In this document: positions 1 to 10,988 of the stretch, one piece after another
How the letters are laid out: every line of letters begins with the position of its first letter
How positions within the stretch are numbered: the first letter of the stretch is position 1
DNA from: Mortierella alpina
Taxonomy: Eukaryota; Mortierellomycota; Mortierellomycetes; Mortierellales; Mortierellaceae
NCBI GenBank assembly: GCA_029449245.1
Contig: JANATF010000021.1
Coordinates: 1 to 64,000, forward strand
Length of the DNA: 64,000 nucleotides
Direction: 5' to 3'
Notes under the pieces: model-generated
The model's database searches: none
What the model saw: the letters and a program-made list of their open reading frames with translations, nothing else
What the model was told of the DNA's origin: nothing
Program-made: the position numbers and the translations under genes

Positions 1-570
1 CATCGTATACTGGACTTTCCTCCTGGCACTTTTGTCATGACCAGAGAAGAAACACCAGATGGCAAACTCTCGCCTAAATATCATGGCCCATTCAAAGTTA
101 TGTCTCGCTCTGACAATGGCTCCTACACCCTATTGGATGTTACAAATCAAAAGCTCGCTCGCAATTATTCTCCAGAACAACTTAAACGCGTCACTCAGGC
201 TTTGGATGCTCCTAGTGCCGAGTCGTATGAAGTCGAAGCCATTGTAGGACACGACTTTTCTGGGGAGGGAGTGGAGTACACTGTTAAGTGGAAAGGATAC
301 GACTCTTCACACAATCAGCGAATTCCATATCGCAATTTTGATTCAGACACTCTGATCAGACAATACTGGAAGCGTCTAAAGCAAAGCAATCCACACCTCG
401 TTGCCAAACAAAATAAGAAGAGAGAAAAGGCAGAAAAGAGAGCGCTTAGACAACACAAGCTTCAGCAAAAAGAGATCGTTCAAAATGCCAGTCAGAGTAG
501 AAAAGAGCAAAAGAAGACCAGCTTCAAAGAAGCATGCTGGCAAGCTGTAAGAACGGCAACAAGCAGATAG
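1..570 (+). CDS. Ty3/gypsy (chromovirus) Pol, C-terminal end only
   Basis: The frame is open from the left edge of the window, so the start lies outside it. The residues match the integrase C-terminus of the intact element at 11628-15539 (PGTFVMT.., GPFKV.., YAPEQL-like block). A chromodomain follows, recognisable from YEVEAIVGH and VKWKGY, then a lysine/glutamine-rich tail. In chromoviruses the chromodomain steers integration towards marked chromatin. Only the end of the polyprotein is visible, so nothing can be said about activity. This is a relative, not an identical copy, of the element further right. Confidence 0.85.
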   Translation, partial: HRILDFPPGTFVMTREETPDGKLSPKYHGPFKVMSRSDNGSYTLLDVTNQKLARNYSPEQLKRVTQALDAPSAESYEVEAIVGHDFSGEGVEYTVKWKGYDSSHNQRIPYRNFDSDTLIRQYWKRLKQSNPHLVAKQNKKREKAEKRALRQHKLQQKEIVQNASQSRKEQKKTSFKEACWQAVRTATSR

Positions 571-881
571 CTTGATGGGGTTTTTCACGCCATGCGTTTT
601 CCCCATAAGAAGACTGACAGGCGCGTGTCTGTTCCTGAAAGGGTTTTTTCACACTTTTATCCCTGCAAAACACATCAAGAGGTTTTTCTAATTTTTACCC
701 TCGCATATCAGGAGGTTTCCACTTTTCCCTCCACCATCATCAAAAGAGCATCCAGAGGTTTTTAATATTTTTACCCTCGCATAATAAGTTTATATTTCAT
801 GAGGTTTTTCACTTTTACCCTCATTAGTTACCTACCTCTTACCCAACAGCAGATATTCTAGATCAAATCTCGGGGGGAGCT
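571..881 (+). other. 3' untranslated region of the gypsy element with polypurine tract
   Basis: Non-coding stretch between the Pol stop and the LTR. It holds four or five imperfect repeats of a GAGGTTTTT...TTTTACCCTC motif between about 640 and 830. A purine tract (CGGGGGGAG, 871-879) lies directly before the LTR and is the expected plus-strand primer. The 3' region of the second gypsy element contains a related GAGGTTTTAAT/CCCTC motif, supporting a common origin. Confidence 0.6.
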
Positions 882-1072
882 TGTAACGTACTGGACCTAC
901 CTTGGTCTAGGGAGTGTACCTCTTTAAATTGGAGACCACTTCCCTTTTTATCAAAGTTCATTGAGTGTATAGTTAGCCTGTGGCAGGACGCCTACTTAAT
1001 AGTCCTGCCTCGGCAAAGAATAAACATCATCTCTTTGTCTCCTTGACTCTCACAATTCCACTATACGTTTCA
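882..1072 (+). repeat. 3' LTR of the left gypsy element
   Basis: Starts TGTAACG immediately after the polypurine tract and can be closed at a CA at 1071-1072. It contains an AATAAA polyadenylation signal at 1019-1024. No second copy lies in the window, so the right boundary is an estimate. Confidence 0.55.
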
Positions 1073-2105
1073 ACGCCTGCTCAGTGTTTCTCTTGACCTA
1101 GGATGCAATACCCAATCGTATATTTTTCTTAACATTGGAGGGGCTTCGGGATGCCATCGGTACGGTGCCTTATTCTTTTGACGTGTCGAGTAGATAGAGC
1201 TCTGGATTAAAACCCAGCTCCCATACGCTGAAGTGGGCTAGAATACCTCTTGTGTGACAGTTCTATATGGAAGAGTTTACGGTTGAGCCCGCGCTTTGTA
1301 CTGTACCCAACGTTACTGTACTGTTGCACAGTTCACGGTAACCTGGGTAAAACACAGATGCATCATGGCACCAGAGTTTACGAGCACAATTGTAGCGATG
1401 ACGGAGTGCAGTCGTCGTACTTCTCGCTGCATCCCCAAGGCGACAGACATTCAGATACAGAGCCCAATTGTAAGTCAGTGGATGTCCTTCTTTGACCAAG
1501 TCGATAGAGGTGCTGTGAACTTCATGCCTCAATCGGACGTCTCCGCCAACTCCGGTGGTCCAGCTGCAGCCGACATACAGTATATCTTTGTGCAATGCAT
1601 ACTTCACAAGAGGCGAACATGCAAGAGATTGCTGTAGTACTGTGAGGGTATTTTTATAAGACGAAATCACACATTTGTGGTCGATTGTATGGGTCACAGC
1701 TTTAGAGTAGCCAAAAATATAAGGGTCTGTGAAGTGTGTGAATTTTTTTCGCTCAGCAAGAATACGGCGGAGAAAAAGTCACCTCCGCCCTTCATGAAGG
1801 CTCCATCCATGTGTAATCCGCCATTAACTATATACTACCACTCTAACGTGCAACTGCCACATGTCTTCATACCCCTACACTGCACATTTGCTGGACAAAG
1901 CCGGTGAATGTAGTGGCTCTCGGTCAGCCATTCCTGACCCTGTCCCCATTGCCGAGGAGAATGGTAAACGGTCACCTCGTGTTTTGACTTGCGTTCCTGA
2001 ATTCAGGAACGAAGCTTCCTCAAGTGGTTTAGTCTGACACTATGCTTGTCTCCACAACCTTACTTTCTGGATGCCGAACACCTATGAGACTATTCTTTCT
2101 TGCAG
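1073..2105. other. Non-coding flank between gypsy LTR and Crypton 1
   Basis: I see no recognisable gene. Short open frames on both strands between 1250 and 1910 show no domain, signal peptide or conserved block. The last bases (TTTCTTGCAG before 2106) look like a 3' splice site or a pyrimidine-rich leader for the Crypton gene. Confidence 0.5.
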
Positions 2106-5100
2106 ATGGACGAGGGCAGAGACAGCATCACCTCGCTAATGACCCAACCTGTTGGCGACCAAGTTTCGACGATTCACCATAACGAACGCGCACTTGCAAA
2201 CCATGATGATCTTGCCGCGATACAGGCGGCAACAAATGGTCAGATTGTACAGCTGACGCAAGAACAGCTACCTCCTGCGTCAGGATCGAAGTCTGCCTCG
2301 CGCAAAAGAAAAGGAAAGCAGCCTGCGCTCGATAAAGGGAAGGAACTTGCGCAACCTCGATCGCAGGTGGACGACAATAATCGAGAAGGCGAGAGCACGC
2401 GCAAACGAGCTCGCAAACGCGTCAACCATGTAGCGGCTCCACCTATAGCACCAGCGGTTCCACCTATAGTACTAGCTTCTCCACCACCGGCACCAACGTC
2501 TCCACCAGCACCATCACCGCCGCTCGCAGCAGCAGCACCTCGGTCGGATGCCGATTGGGCTAGGATCAACTACTTACAAGAGGCAGGCGCAGTTTTCGAG
2601 TCTCAGCAAGTGCGACGCGCCAACCTACACCCATCGACCCGAAATGCGTATGACAAGTACCGAAAAACATGGATTGTATGACCAGTGGCCCGCCCGTGTT
2701 TGTTCAACTGGCACTATGATGTTCAAGCGTCGAACGATGACAAATATTGTATTTTTGCTTGTTACGCTGATGTAGGCTTGGTGCGAGCGACATCATTATA
2801 GGACCATCAAGTGACGAATTCTCGGGCTGCTCGGTATTTCAAGGAGATCATGGGAGAGCCGGATCCTTCAGACCCTGATATACAGCCTTTGCGAAGACAG
2901 AACGTCCGAAAGGATGCGCTTGCGGACTATTTAATGCCGGAGACCATGGACTTCTATATCAAGGCTGTTGTGGATCTATGGAACGAAGAGGCATCTTCAG
3001 GACCACCAAATCAACCAAGGTGCAACAAGAGGAGGTCAGGGTGTGTGGGGTTATATGATATTTAATAAGGAAGGCAAAGTCTGCCTGATTATTGGGGTGA
3101 GGGTAAGGACTATATATACAAATGTAGAAGTAGTGCCTGATCTAGTGTCTGCGCTCGATTAGTAGTACAGAAAGGCATCTTGATCGACAGCGCAGTATTA
3201 TCGGTGAGTGCTACCTGCTACTGCCATGTGGATACTACTATACAGTAGTGCTATACTGTTGCACAAGGCCAGGAGCAGAGACGAACCCCCGCAAGATAGC
3301 CAAGCCATTCATGGACGCATACAAACGGAAAGTCGGTAAGGCAATATCACGATGGAACGCTGGCCAACTGCAGTGCGCATTGAGTGATGCTGTGGCCAGT
3401 TACTGAACCGCTCTTTGCGTCAACTCTACATTAGGCCGCCTCTCAACAGCAGCAAAATTTCCTGGACTTAGGATCACAGAGGGTTATACTAGAAATGGCT
3501 TCAAACGTTTGATGAAGTCGTATTGGACGCGCAACTACATCAAGTTGGACAAGACAACCCGCCATAAGCTAAAAGGGCTCAGGGACCGATTGAATACATC
3601 ATGGACCCACTACATGATGTGCCGAGGAGAAAATACGCGGATGGCGAGACTGCAGGACCTCAATTTTCATCAATTCGAATTCAGTGACGATACAGGGCAG
3701 TTCACCTTGGGCATTGTCCTCACCATGCTGCAAGGCAAGATGAATGCCGACGGGAAGCTACTTTATGGCGTGGTTGTGCGAAACAGAGACGTAGAGGTCT
3801 GCCCAGTAGGGTCTTTAGCGTTTTACTTGTTCGAAAGGTTCATGGTGCGTCCTTCCCAGTGCGATTGACCATATCATAAGTTTGCTCCATCCGACTTCTA
3901 ATGATTTTTTCAACGTTTTAGTATGCGGACACACGTCCTGACTTCAATAATCCGGACTGGGCTTCAAGCCATCTTTTGTTTACGCATGACCAATTCACGC
4001 AGATGTCGGGCAACACGCACTACGGCGCTCAAAAGGCTGAGATGGAAGCTGCCAACATCGTATCGAAAAAGGTCACCCATGCTGGCCGCCGAGCAGGAGC
4101 GCAACAAGCTCAGTCAGCCGGGGCAACAATCGAGGAGATCGCACAGCACGGGAATTGGCTACATCAACGAGTCGCCACACATTACTTGAGCGAGATTCCG
4201 GAACGCGTCCCGTTGAAGTTGGCCGGCTTTACTCATCATCAAGAGCGGTTCTGGATTGCAAGAAATACATTGATCCCACCAGTCGAACTTCAAAAGCTCA
4301 TCTTCCCTGTTCTTAACGATGCATATCCAGACCAAGACTGGCAAACCTGGATGGAGAATATCATGATGGACAAGGACGAGTACTGGAAGAACACTGGACC
4401 ACCGCGAGGCTGCCCGTTATTCGAAGGAAGACTCCCCAAAGATCAAGTTCTTCATCATCCTTGTCCACCTGCGCAAAGTCATTTTGCAGGACGCCGCTGC
4501 CCTTATGGAAATCAACAGCGACCCAGAGTGTCTGTACTACCTCCATAGGATGTTTCATGAGCCGGTCTTCAGGTCGCCCCTCTTCACTCAGTTTAGAGTG
4601 TCTTTGCGGGAAAAGATGGCCACCGCCTCATCGCCTACCAATGACAGCCTCCTTGCCAATTCTCCTGCCATTCATAACCAACTCAGGGGTATTTCTGAGC
4701 TGCTGGCAGCCATTGCAGAGCGACAGATTCCACAACCAACAGCGGCCGATCTGCAGCGAGAAAGAGAATTATGGACGGCATCCATACAACGGCTTGTGGA
4801 CCACATGAGGAGCGATTTGAAAACAATGCATCACGGCCACGTCGCCTCTTATAACAACATCACCTCTAGCTTGGATATGCATCTTCAGGGATTGCAGGAG
4901 ATCCTGCGCCATGCTTCTAATGTCATTGAGAACATGAGGCGCCCTACTGCCACGATACCGCCGCTCAACCTAATACCTAGCTGGCTAAATGTTGCGCCTC
5001 CAGCATCCGAGCCATCGTGGTCCTTGCCACAACCACCCGAGCAGCAGACAGTCCCTCTACCCAGTCTCCGAACTCATTCGCCCTCTCCGGTGCCACCCTC

Positions 5101-5695
5101 CCCACCCTCCCGCTCCTCATCGATATACTGTAACTCGCCTACGCCGGCTCAGCTTTCTCCTGCTTCGTCTCTAGCATCATCTCCTCAACTGCCTCCAATG
5201 GAGGAATTATCAGAAAGAGAACTAACGCCAGTGGAAGAATTGCCAGAGAGAGAACAGCCGCCAGTGGAAGCCTTACCAGAACGAGAACAGCCGGTCAGCC
5301 TCGAGATATTAGCGGAGCAGCTGGCATGGCCACGCGATCAACCTAACGTTTCGACGTACATTATGAGGCGTCGTCCGCGCGACATTGAGCCACTATGGCA
5401 AGAGTGGTTCCATGGGCTAGATGGTGCGCCCTCCATTTGGCAAATGGACAGGTTTTACAAGTGGCGCAAGAACGCAAACGCCATGGTTCGAAAGCATTAC
5501 GCTTTCAATCGAACGCTCATCGACGAGGTGTTAAAGCTCATCTTGATAATACCTGGACCGTCGCTAGAGATGAGAAAGGAGGCTGCATTACGGACGTTCA
5601 GGATGAGGATGACGAGAGCTGGCTCACTCAATCAATACAACTTGCAGATCAGAAGTGAGGCTGCCAGAGACAGAGACAGAGAGAGGGAGCTCTAG
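2106..5695 (+). mobile_element. Crypton-type tyrosine recombinase gene 1 (frameshifted)
   Basis: Crypton elements move with a tyrosine recombinase and no transposase. Exons joined by eye: 2106-2675, 2802-3040, 3268-3335, 3435-3844, 3922-5695, with introns or insertion between. Catalytic motifs fit the family: first Arg in MMCRGENTRM, an HAGRR box (HxxR), HGNW, and the Tyr in THYLSEI. The C-terminal part holds a GCR1_C-like DNA-binding domain (PLWQEWFHGLDGAPSIWQM). After a basic, proline-rich N-terminus (RKRKGKQ, KRARKRV) the layout matches the second Crypton almost exon for exon. A +1 shift is needed between about 4390 and 4440 to reach the tail, so this copy is probably dead unless the shift is a sequence error. 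No terminal repeats were recognised. Confidence 0.8.
3041..3267 (+). other. 227-bp segment inside Crypton 1: intron or solo LTR
   Basis: The Crypton frame continues cleanly only if this segment is removed. Taken as an intron it starts GT and ends AAG, and joins in frame. Taken as an insertion, it runs from TGTGTGGGG (near 3042) to TTGCACA (ending 3265), carries a TATA-like CTATATATAC (about 3108), and is flanked by CAGG at 3037-3040 and 3270-3273. The other introns found here are mostly 70-126 nt, so an LTR-like origin is plausible. No second copy is in the window. Confidence 0.5.
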
Positions 5696-7377
5696 GCATA
5701 ATCTTCTGACAATACAGAGTTGAACAGTTCCCTCTTATCCCTCCCATCTATTCAATGTATTCTATTCTCTAGTCATTCTATTCAATCTCTGTAGATTTCG
5801 CTTTGAATGTATTCATTATCGCCCTGAAAACGAGTACTTTTGCACTCCGGATCAGTACTAGAGCAAAGCCCAGGGCGAGTACTCGGAGAAAGAATGTAAA
5901 TCATGTGACATGCGGCAGTGCATCCGCTGTGAATTTCGGTGATTTGTGACCTGTGCATACTAGCACAGTAAACTATCATTCATCATCAACTGACCCGTTA
6001 CTCCTGTTTTCACATGTTGCTCCTTACTCTGAGTTTTCCAAAACTGAGGCTGTATTTGCTGTCAGAGAGCAGCACGTTGGATCGGGCTCCAGTGTCTAAG
6101 GATCGAGGATCGAGTAAAGCCAAACTTGACGGTTTTTGGATCACGGACATTCAAGGACACCACAGAGCTTATTGCAATGGACTATCATGGAATGTGCAGG
6201 ACATACTGCCTCGGATCTTTCAAGGTTGTATCGACAGCGAATAGTATCAAAAATCTTAAGGAATGCTTCAAGATGTGCCTAAGGTTCTCCATGGCGGTAA
6301 ATGAACAGGTCTCTGAGCGGTTGGAAATGGGAAAACTGACGGACGCGGAGGTCATTAAATTGACAAAGGCAGCAAGAAAGTTGATTCCCCACACATCTTT
6401 CACCCCCCTAAACCGGCCTAGGTACCTTTCAGCCCTTCCAAGCGGCGGGCACACAGCAGAATGCAAATCAGAAGCTTTGATAGCATCAGGGGACTATCTG
6501 TGGAGATAAGACGCAACGCAAAATGAGCTGCGTCGCTTCCGTTTAATACAAGAAACTACGTCTCGCAGTGTTTTCATTCATTACTGGCTTGATGTTAACA
6601 GCGATGAGGTCTTGTTCTCTTGTCCCTTCTCCTTCATCTCGGCCGAGATGAGATCGTCCACAATGAAGTCAGGGCGCTGTTTGATGGTTATCAATGCCGG
6701 CGTAAATTCAAATACAACCAGGCCATGAGTACAGCATCTGCGAGTGAATGAAAAGTCGGTGGGAACGAGGTAGCGAAGCGTGTTATATACACATGCCACT
6801 TGTCCACGCACAGTGTAGGAGGTGGAGTCTTGCATTTCTTTATATTGCTTCACATTTGCCCGGTTGAGGTTCCTCCAAGACCAACTTTCTTTCTTTCTTG
6901 AGGTTTTATACAGGCAGCTCCATTGCGCATTTTTCATCTATGTGCATTTTGGCTGATGCTTTGTCGATGTGGCCATCAAGACGTCCAACGTTTTGCCTTT
7001 TGGTCAGGAACTTTAATTTAGGCTCAGCCAAGTGTCAAGTTAGTTTTGACTTCTACTGAAGTGAAAGTCCACTGCCGCTCTTTTTGTTGCGCCGCCGCGC
7101 ATCCACACTGCTGTCCATCGCGCACCACGCTTGGACTATTGCGCTGGTCGTTGCCGTGAACACTGCCACGAGCACTCACCCTTCAACGATCCATGAACAT
7201 CATTCAATCATCTAGTCATCTTGACCAATTGCATCGACTGTGACTGCTGTCACACAGATGATTTGGGTTGTGGCGGTCAGTGCGGTCGCTGGAAAGATTC
7301 TCTCCTCTCCCCTCTCCCCTGAGCCTCACGCCAACTCTTCCTTCCCTAGCGCTTCACGAACAGCAAAGTCCAACATG
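5696..7377. other. Stretch without a recognised gene
   Basis: It contains one protein-like open frame on the plus strand (in-frame ATG near 6177, ending 6509) with a charged helical block (NSIKNLKECF..., KLTDAEVIKLTKAARKL) and one on the minus strand (6581-6937). Neither resembles a family I know, and neither has a clear promoter. They may be remnants of host genes. The rest looks non-coding. Confidence 0.35.
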
Positions 7378-7653
7378 AATTTTACTTGCGACTGTGGGAA
7401 ACCGTATCCTCATCATCGTTTACTGAACACCGCAATCAGGGCTGCAATGCATATGAACCTGAAAATTCATCTCCTCAGAATCTGGAAACTCCTGGGTTCA
7501 GCCTGTACATGAGGTTTCATTTAGAGAAAGCTCATAACGGATGTCATTGCGGAAAACACCCAGCTCCAAGAGACAGTTGAAAAGCATGAGGCGACTATCA
7601 AGCGGTTGCAACAACGTGTGGATGAGCTTGAAGGAAATAAACGAACACCGTGA
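7378..7653 (+). pseudogene. Degenerate zinc-finger / coiled-coil gene
   Basis: An ATG at 7378 opens MNFTCDCGKPYPHH, which resembles the start of a C2H2-like finger. The expected His/Cys ligands (FTEHRNQGC) lie in the neighbouring frame. A further frame, 7534-7653, encodes a short leucine-zipper-like coiled coil (ENTQLQETVEKHEATIKRL) before a stop. The pieces read in order only with frame changes or small introns, so I call this a decayed gene. An alternative is a short spliced gene with unrecognised introns. Confidence 0.35.
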
Positions 7654-7937
7654 TTGCAAGAAGGGTCAGGGTTGAGGTTGGACTCATAGTCCATATTTTC
7701 AAATTGCAATTCACACGCCCTCATCGTCGTAACCCCATGCAGCATTATTTTTTCTCGCTTTCCCTCGCCTTTTCCGCAGTGCCCCCATGCAGCATTTTGT
7801 TCATAGCAACGTCGTCTCATTCTTTTCTCTCCTCTTTTGTTAGGATTTGTTCAGTCAAAATTTATTCTGATTGCTCACCATGTCTTGCTGAGGTGACAAA
7901 CATGGGAGAATCGGTGACTAGCATGCGAGAATCCCTC

Positions 7938-8435
7938 TCAAGGCTGCTGTCGATACCACCAGATCCTATTCACGGTCTTAAAGCCGACACCATCCTCAAT
8001 CGTCTGACGTCGTTTTCTGTCGTAACATGGTTGGCACATCATGATAGTCCAGTTCAGGTTGACCTCTTCTCCCAGGTATATGAGATTGTCCTTGCTCAAC
8101 GTTGGCATTGGTGCAAGAGATGGCGCAGGCTTTATAAATACAGTTCCACGACGGAAACACTCTTCACAAACCTCAAGGCTCCACGCGCACATGTACACCA
8201 TGTAGCTATTGGATTCGGACCTATTGAGAAGAGTGCGAAGTGGCATCGTGGGTCCAAAGGTCAATGTGTACATGTGGGACCACACTGAAAGAGATGAAAT
8301 GATGTTGTTAAAGTTTTTGTTGACCATCGACAAACGGGTGAGTTGGGATGGGTATAGGCGACCAAAGACCCGTTCCCAGATTTCTGGAGGCACTCGCTTG
8401 TCAATCTGGTCGTGTTTTGGGGGCTCGGTTATCAT
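7938..8435 (-). CDS. F-box domain protein (short)
   Basis: F-box proteins recruit substrates to SCF ubiquitin ligases through Skp1. From the ATG at 8435 (MITEPPKHDQIDKRVPPEIW) the F-box follows at once: LP-like VPPEIWERVFGRLYPSQLTRL...WSHMY at about residues 12-55. A Cys-containing region follows (CAWSLEVCEECF, MMCQPCYDRKRR), perhaps a metal-binding pair. At about 165 residues it is short and stops at WWYRQQP; it may be a 3'-truncated member of a large fungal F-box family. The open frame continues upstream of this ATG, so an earlier start is possible. Confidence 0.7.
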   Translation of the reverse strand: MITEPPKHDQIDKRVPPEIWERVFGRLYPSQLTRLSMVNKNFNNIISSLSVWSHMYTLTFGPTMPLRTLLNRSESNSYMVYMCAWSLEVCEECFRRGTVFIKPAPSLAPMPTLSKDNLIYLGEEVNLNWTIMMCQPCYDRKRRQTIEDGVGFKTVNRIWWYRQQP

Positions 8436-8762
8436 TCTGGTGTGATGAGTTGAGGTGAGAGTGATGAAAGGGGCGGGTGATGTGTTGAGAATGAGCGAAA
8501 AGGGGAATGCAAATTCGTCAGTGTCGACGTCATCGCTGCACACTGTGCATGGTGAGGCATCATTCTTTTATTTCCTTGCTGGGAATTAATGCACCTTTGT
8601 ATGCACATGCACATGGAGTTTACGGTACGCTTTTCACAAGAAAACACAATGCACTGGCGTACAAGGCTTTAATAGTAAATCTGCTGACCTTCCACGGTTT
8701 GCATGGAACGAGGATGTGATGTGCTCCTTGTCGGTGATCTTAATAGCCTAGGCGTTCCAGCG

Positions 8763-8966
8763 CTACTTCCCTCCACTAGTGTTTTTAGCGGCCGAAGACT
8801 GGGCACGCTCTTTGAAGCCGCTTGTCGCGGTGTTGGAGTCCGGTTTACGATCGGCTGCGCTCTGAACTCTTGCAGCGGCTTCTGACGTCATCTTGGTACC
8901 ACCAGAGTTCTGCGTCGAGCCTTGTTGGGGCTGCTTGTTGGCTTCGGATGTTGGTTGCTTGGGCAT
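8763..8966 (-). CDS. Small SMP-domain (seed-maturation-like) protein
   Basis: A 67-residue hydrophilic protein starting MPKQPTSEANKQPQQG. The central block KMTSEAAARVQSAADRKPDS and the Ala-rich GFKERAQSSAAKN resemble the SMP domain of plant seed-maturation proteins and of many small fungal proteins (..TxEAAxRIQS...FxxRAQxAAxKN). The function in fungi is unknown; a role in desiccation or stress tolerance is a guess from the family name. The pyrimidine-rich leader before the ATG suits a fungal promoter. Confidence 0.65.
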   Translation of the reverse strand: MPKQPTSEANKQPQQGSTQNSGGTKMTSEAAARVQSAADRKPDSNTATSGFKERAQSSAAKNTSGGK

Positions 8967-9054
8967 GTCGATTGTTAGGGTAAGAGGATATGGAGTGAGG
9001 TGAAGGAAACTGAAAGGATTTTTTTTAAATACAAAAAGAACGAGCATTTGAAGA

Positions 9055-9935
9055 AGAGTCACACACCACAAAGCGAAGAGGGAAAATGGGAAAGAGGCAA
9101 ACACAGCGCATGAGCAAAGAAAAGGGGCATGGGAACGTGCCAGGGCGTGGGTAGCGAAGAGGGAAAATGGGAAAAAAGACATGAGAGGGACGTGCCAGGA
9201 TTGGGTAGCGAAGAGGAAAAAAAGCAAAAAGGAAAGGAAAGAACAATCGGAACGTGCCAGGGCGTGGATAGAAAAAAAAAGAGTAAGCACAGCGCATGAA
9301 TAGAGAAAAGGGGCAGGGGAGAACGTGGGTAGAAAAAAAATAGTAAGCACAGCACATGAACAGAGAAAAGTGGCATAGCGAACGTGCGAGGGCGTAGGTA
9401 TCAGAACAAAGAAAGAAAAAAACGTAGGCAGAGCGCATGAACAGAGAGAAAAGTGACATAGGGAACGTGCGAGGGCGTGGATAACAAAAAAAGAAAGAAG
9501 AACTTAAGCACAGCGCCTACTGAGAAAAGAGGCATGGGAACGTGCAAGGACGTGGGTAACGAAAAAAAGAAAGAACGTAAGCACAGCGTATGAAAGAAGC
9601 GAGGGGCATGGGAACGTGCAAGGGCGCGGGTGGCAAAAAGAAAAATGGGATCTGAACACAGCGCATGAAGAAGCGAGGGGCATGGGAACGTGCAGCGGCG
9701 TGGGTAACAAAAAAAAAAAAAAAAAAAAAGAACGTAAGCACAGTGCAAGAATAGAAAAATGGCGCATGGGAACGTGGGTAGCAAAAGAAAGAAAAACAGA
9801 GAAGAGCATGACAGTGCATGAACAAAGAAAAGGGGCATGGGAACGTGCCAGGCGTGGGTAGCGAAAGGAAAAAAAAAGTGATTGCACAGTACACAAAAAT
9901 GAAAAAGGTGTGGGAACGTGGGGCAAGGGCTGGCT
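9055..9935. repeat. Minisatellite, about 12-13 units of roughly 60-75 bp
   Basis: Each unit contains GGGAACGTGCCAGGGCGTGG, then a purine-rich AAAAAGAAAGA run, then AGCACAGCGCATGAA. Units differ by small indels and A-run length (one reaches about 19 A near 9710-9729). The long open frames of this stretch on both strands come from repeat periodicity and are not genes. Confidence 0.85.
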
Positions 9936-10065
9936 AGCGAGAAGAGAAGAAAGCGTCGCAGCATAGACTATTCATCCATCACTTTGTTTGTCAAAACGCT
10001 GTCTCACGCTACAAGAGCGGGATTTCATGCGCGCATTAATCCTTTCTCGGCATTTCTATCCTCGA

Positions 10066-10073
10066 TATATAAC
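10066..10073 (+). promoter_or_regulatory. TATA box of the upstream (duplicated) promoter copy
   Basis: TATATAAC after CTCGA. About 60 nt downstream comes CCGCAAACAAG followed by a 5' splice-like GTAGGCAAC (10132). The arrangement is repeated 200 bp further on, before the gene at 10418. Confidence 0.45.
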
Positions 10074-10263
10074 GGAGATATTCGTCTCTCTCTTCGCTTC
10101 TATCTCAACATAATTTCACCCCGCAAACAAGGTAGGCAACTCTTACTGCCGTACCTTGTTAGTTGTCCTGCGTACTTGACGTGCTCAGCCTCATATCCAC
10201 ATTTCATTTAGGCCGCTCTCTAATTGGAGATTCCATTCTTCGAGTCAAAAACCACCGTCCTTT

Positions 10264-10274
10264 GATATATAAAG
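10264..10274 (+). promoter_or_regulatory. TATA box of the gene at 10418
   Basis: GATATATAAAGG, followed by a CT-rich leader and CCCGCAAAACGAG|GTAGGC. A 5'UTR intron 10320-10399 (GTAGGC...TTCCAG, 80 nt) fits and would bring the leader to the ATG at 10418. Confidence 0.5.
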
Positions 10275-10417
10275 GGCTCTATCCTCCTCGTCCTCTTAAT
10301 ACTCCACCCGCAAAACGAGGTAGGCAATTATTCCGTTTGTCTTGGCTTTCTTGTTGTATCTTCTTTTTTTTTAATGTAATTATTTGATCAATATTCCAGC
10401 CAACATTAAAAGCGATC

Positions 10418-10780
10418 ATGTCATCGTGTTTGGCACTACTGACTGCCTGCAATACCAACCTGGGAACCTGTAACAGCAACGTGTTGGCTCTTTCCGCTGA
10501 GGTCGATGATTTGACAAGCAAGGTCGATGATTTGAGAAGTGAGGGGGATGCCTGGAAAGCCAGCAGCGAATACCACGAAAGAATATCCTACTGCAATAGG
10601 TGCGCGCGTTATAGGATCCTCGTTTGCGTAAATGAGAATGGAGGGAGGACCGCTCATAATTGGAACGCCTGCTACGACGACGCACCAACCTATATTGGTT
10701 ACTGCACTGCGGACCCGACCTGGACGTGCGGATATGGGTTTCCAGACAAATACCTGACTGAAAAACAAATCGTCTTGTGA
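10418..10780 (+). CDS. Small Cys-containing protein, 3' end cut by an LTR
   Basis: A 120-residue protein starting MSSCLALLTACNTNLGTC, with a short heptad-like segment (LSAEVDDLTSKVDDLRSE) and then a Cys-rich part (CNRCARYRILVC, YCTADPTWTCGYGF). I do not recognise the family. A TATA box and a probable 5'UTR intron precede it. The stop codon TGA is formed by the first bases of the LTR beginning at 10776, so the natural C-terminus has been lost or moved. No signal peptide is evident. Confidence 0.55.
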   Translation: MSSCLALLTACNTNLGTCNSNVLALSAEVDDLTSKVDDLRSEGDAWKASSEYHERISYCNRCARYRILVCVNENGGRTAHNWNACYDDAPTYIGYCTADPTWTCGYGFPDKYLTEKQIVL

Positions 10781-10988
10781 TATTCTCTAGGGGTAAACTT
10801 ACAATACTAACTGGGGAACTGAAGTCAACGAGAACAAGAGAGGGTTTTATTGTGGACAGGGATCTGGAGGACTTATATAGCTCCTCCAGACACCGGTCAC
10901 GGGAACTCTTAATAATCGTAGAAGTAAAAAGGGAGGTGCGACTCAGGTACATACGTGCCTGAGCCCCACACCAGCATAAAACACCACA
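10776..10988 (-). repeat. 3' LTR of the gypsy element (213 bp)
   Basis: Plus-strand ends are TGTGATATTC and AACACCACA, so both ends carry TGTG/CACA. Identical by eye over its whole length to 16364-16576. It contains the palindrome GGAGGACTTATATAGCTCCTCC with a TATATA core. A G-rich tract next to it (10989-11002, CTCGAGGGGGGAGTC on the minus strand) is the expected polypurine primer. Confidence 0.85.

Noticed and set aside
1250-1907. Open frames on both strands between the gypsy LTR and Crypton 1
   Set aside because: No motif, signal peptide, promoter or conserved composition; overlapping frames on both strands suggest chance.
9025-9964. Several overlapping 100-190-codon frames rich in Phe, Cys and Leu
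   Set aside because: They come from the minisatellite's purine-rich unit read on the complement, repeat with its period and have no gene signals.
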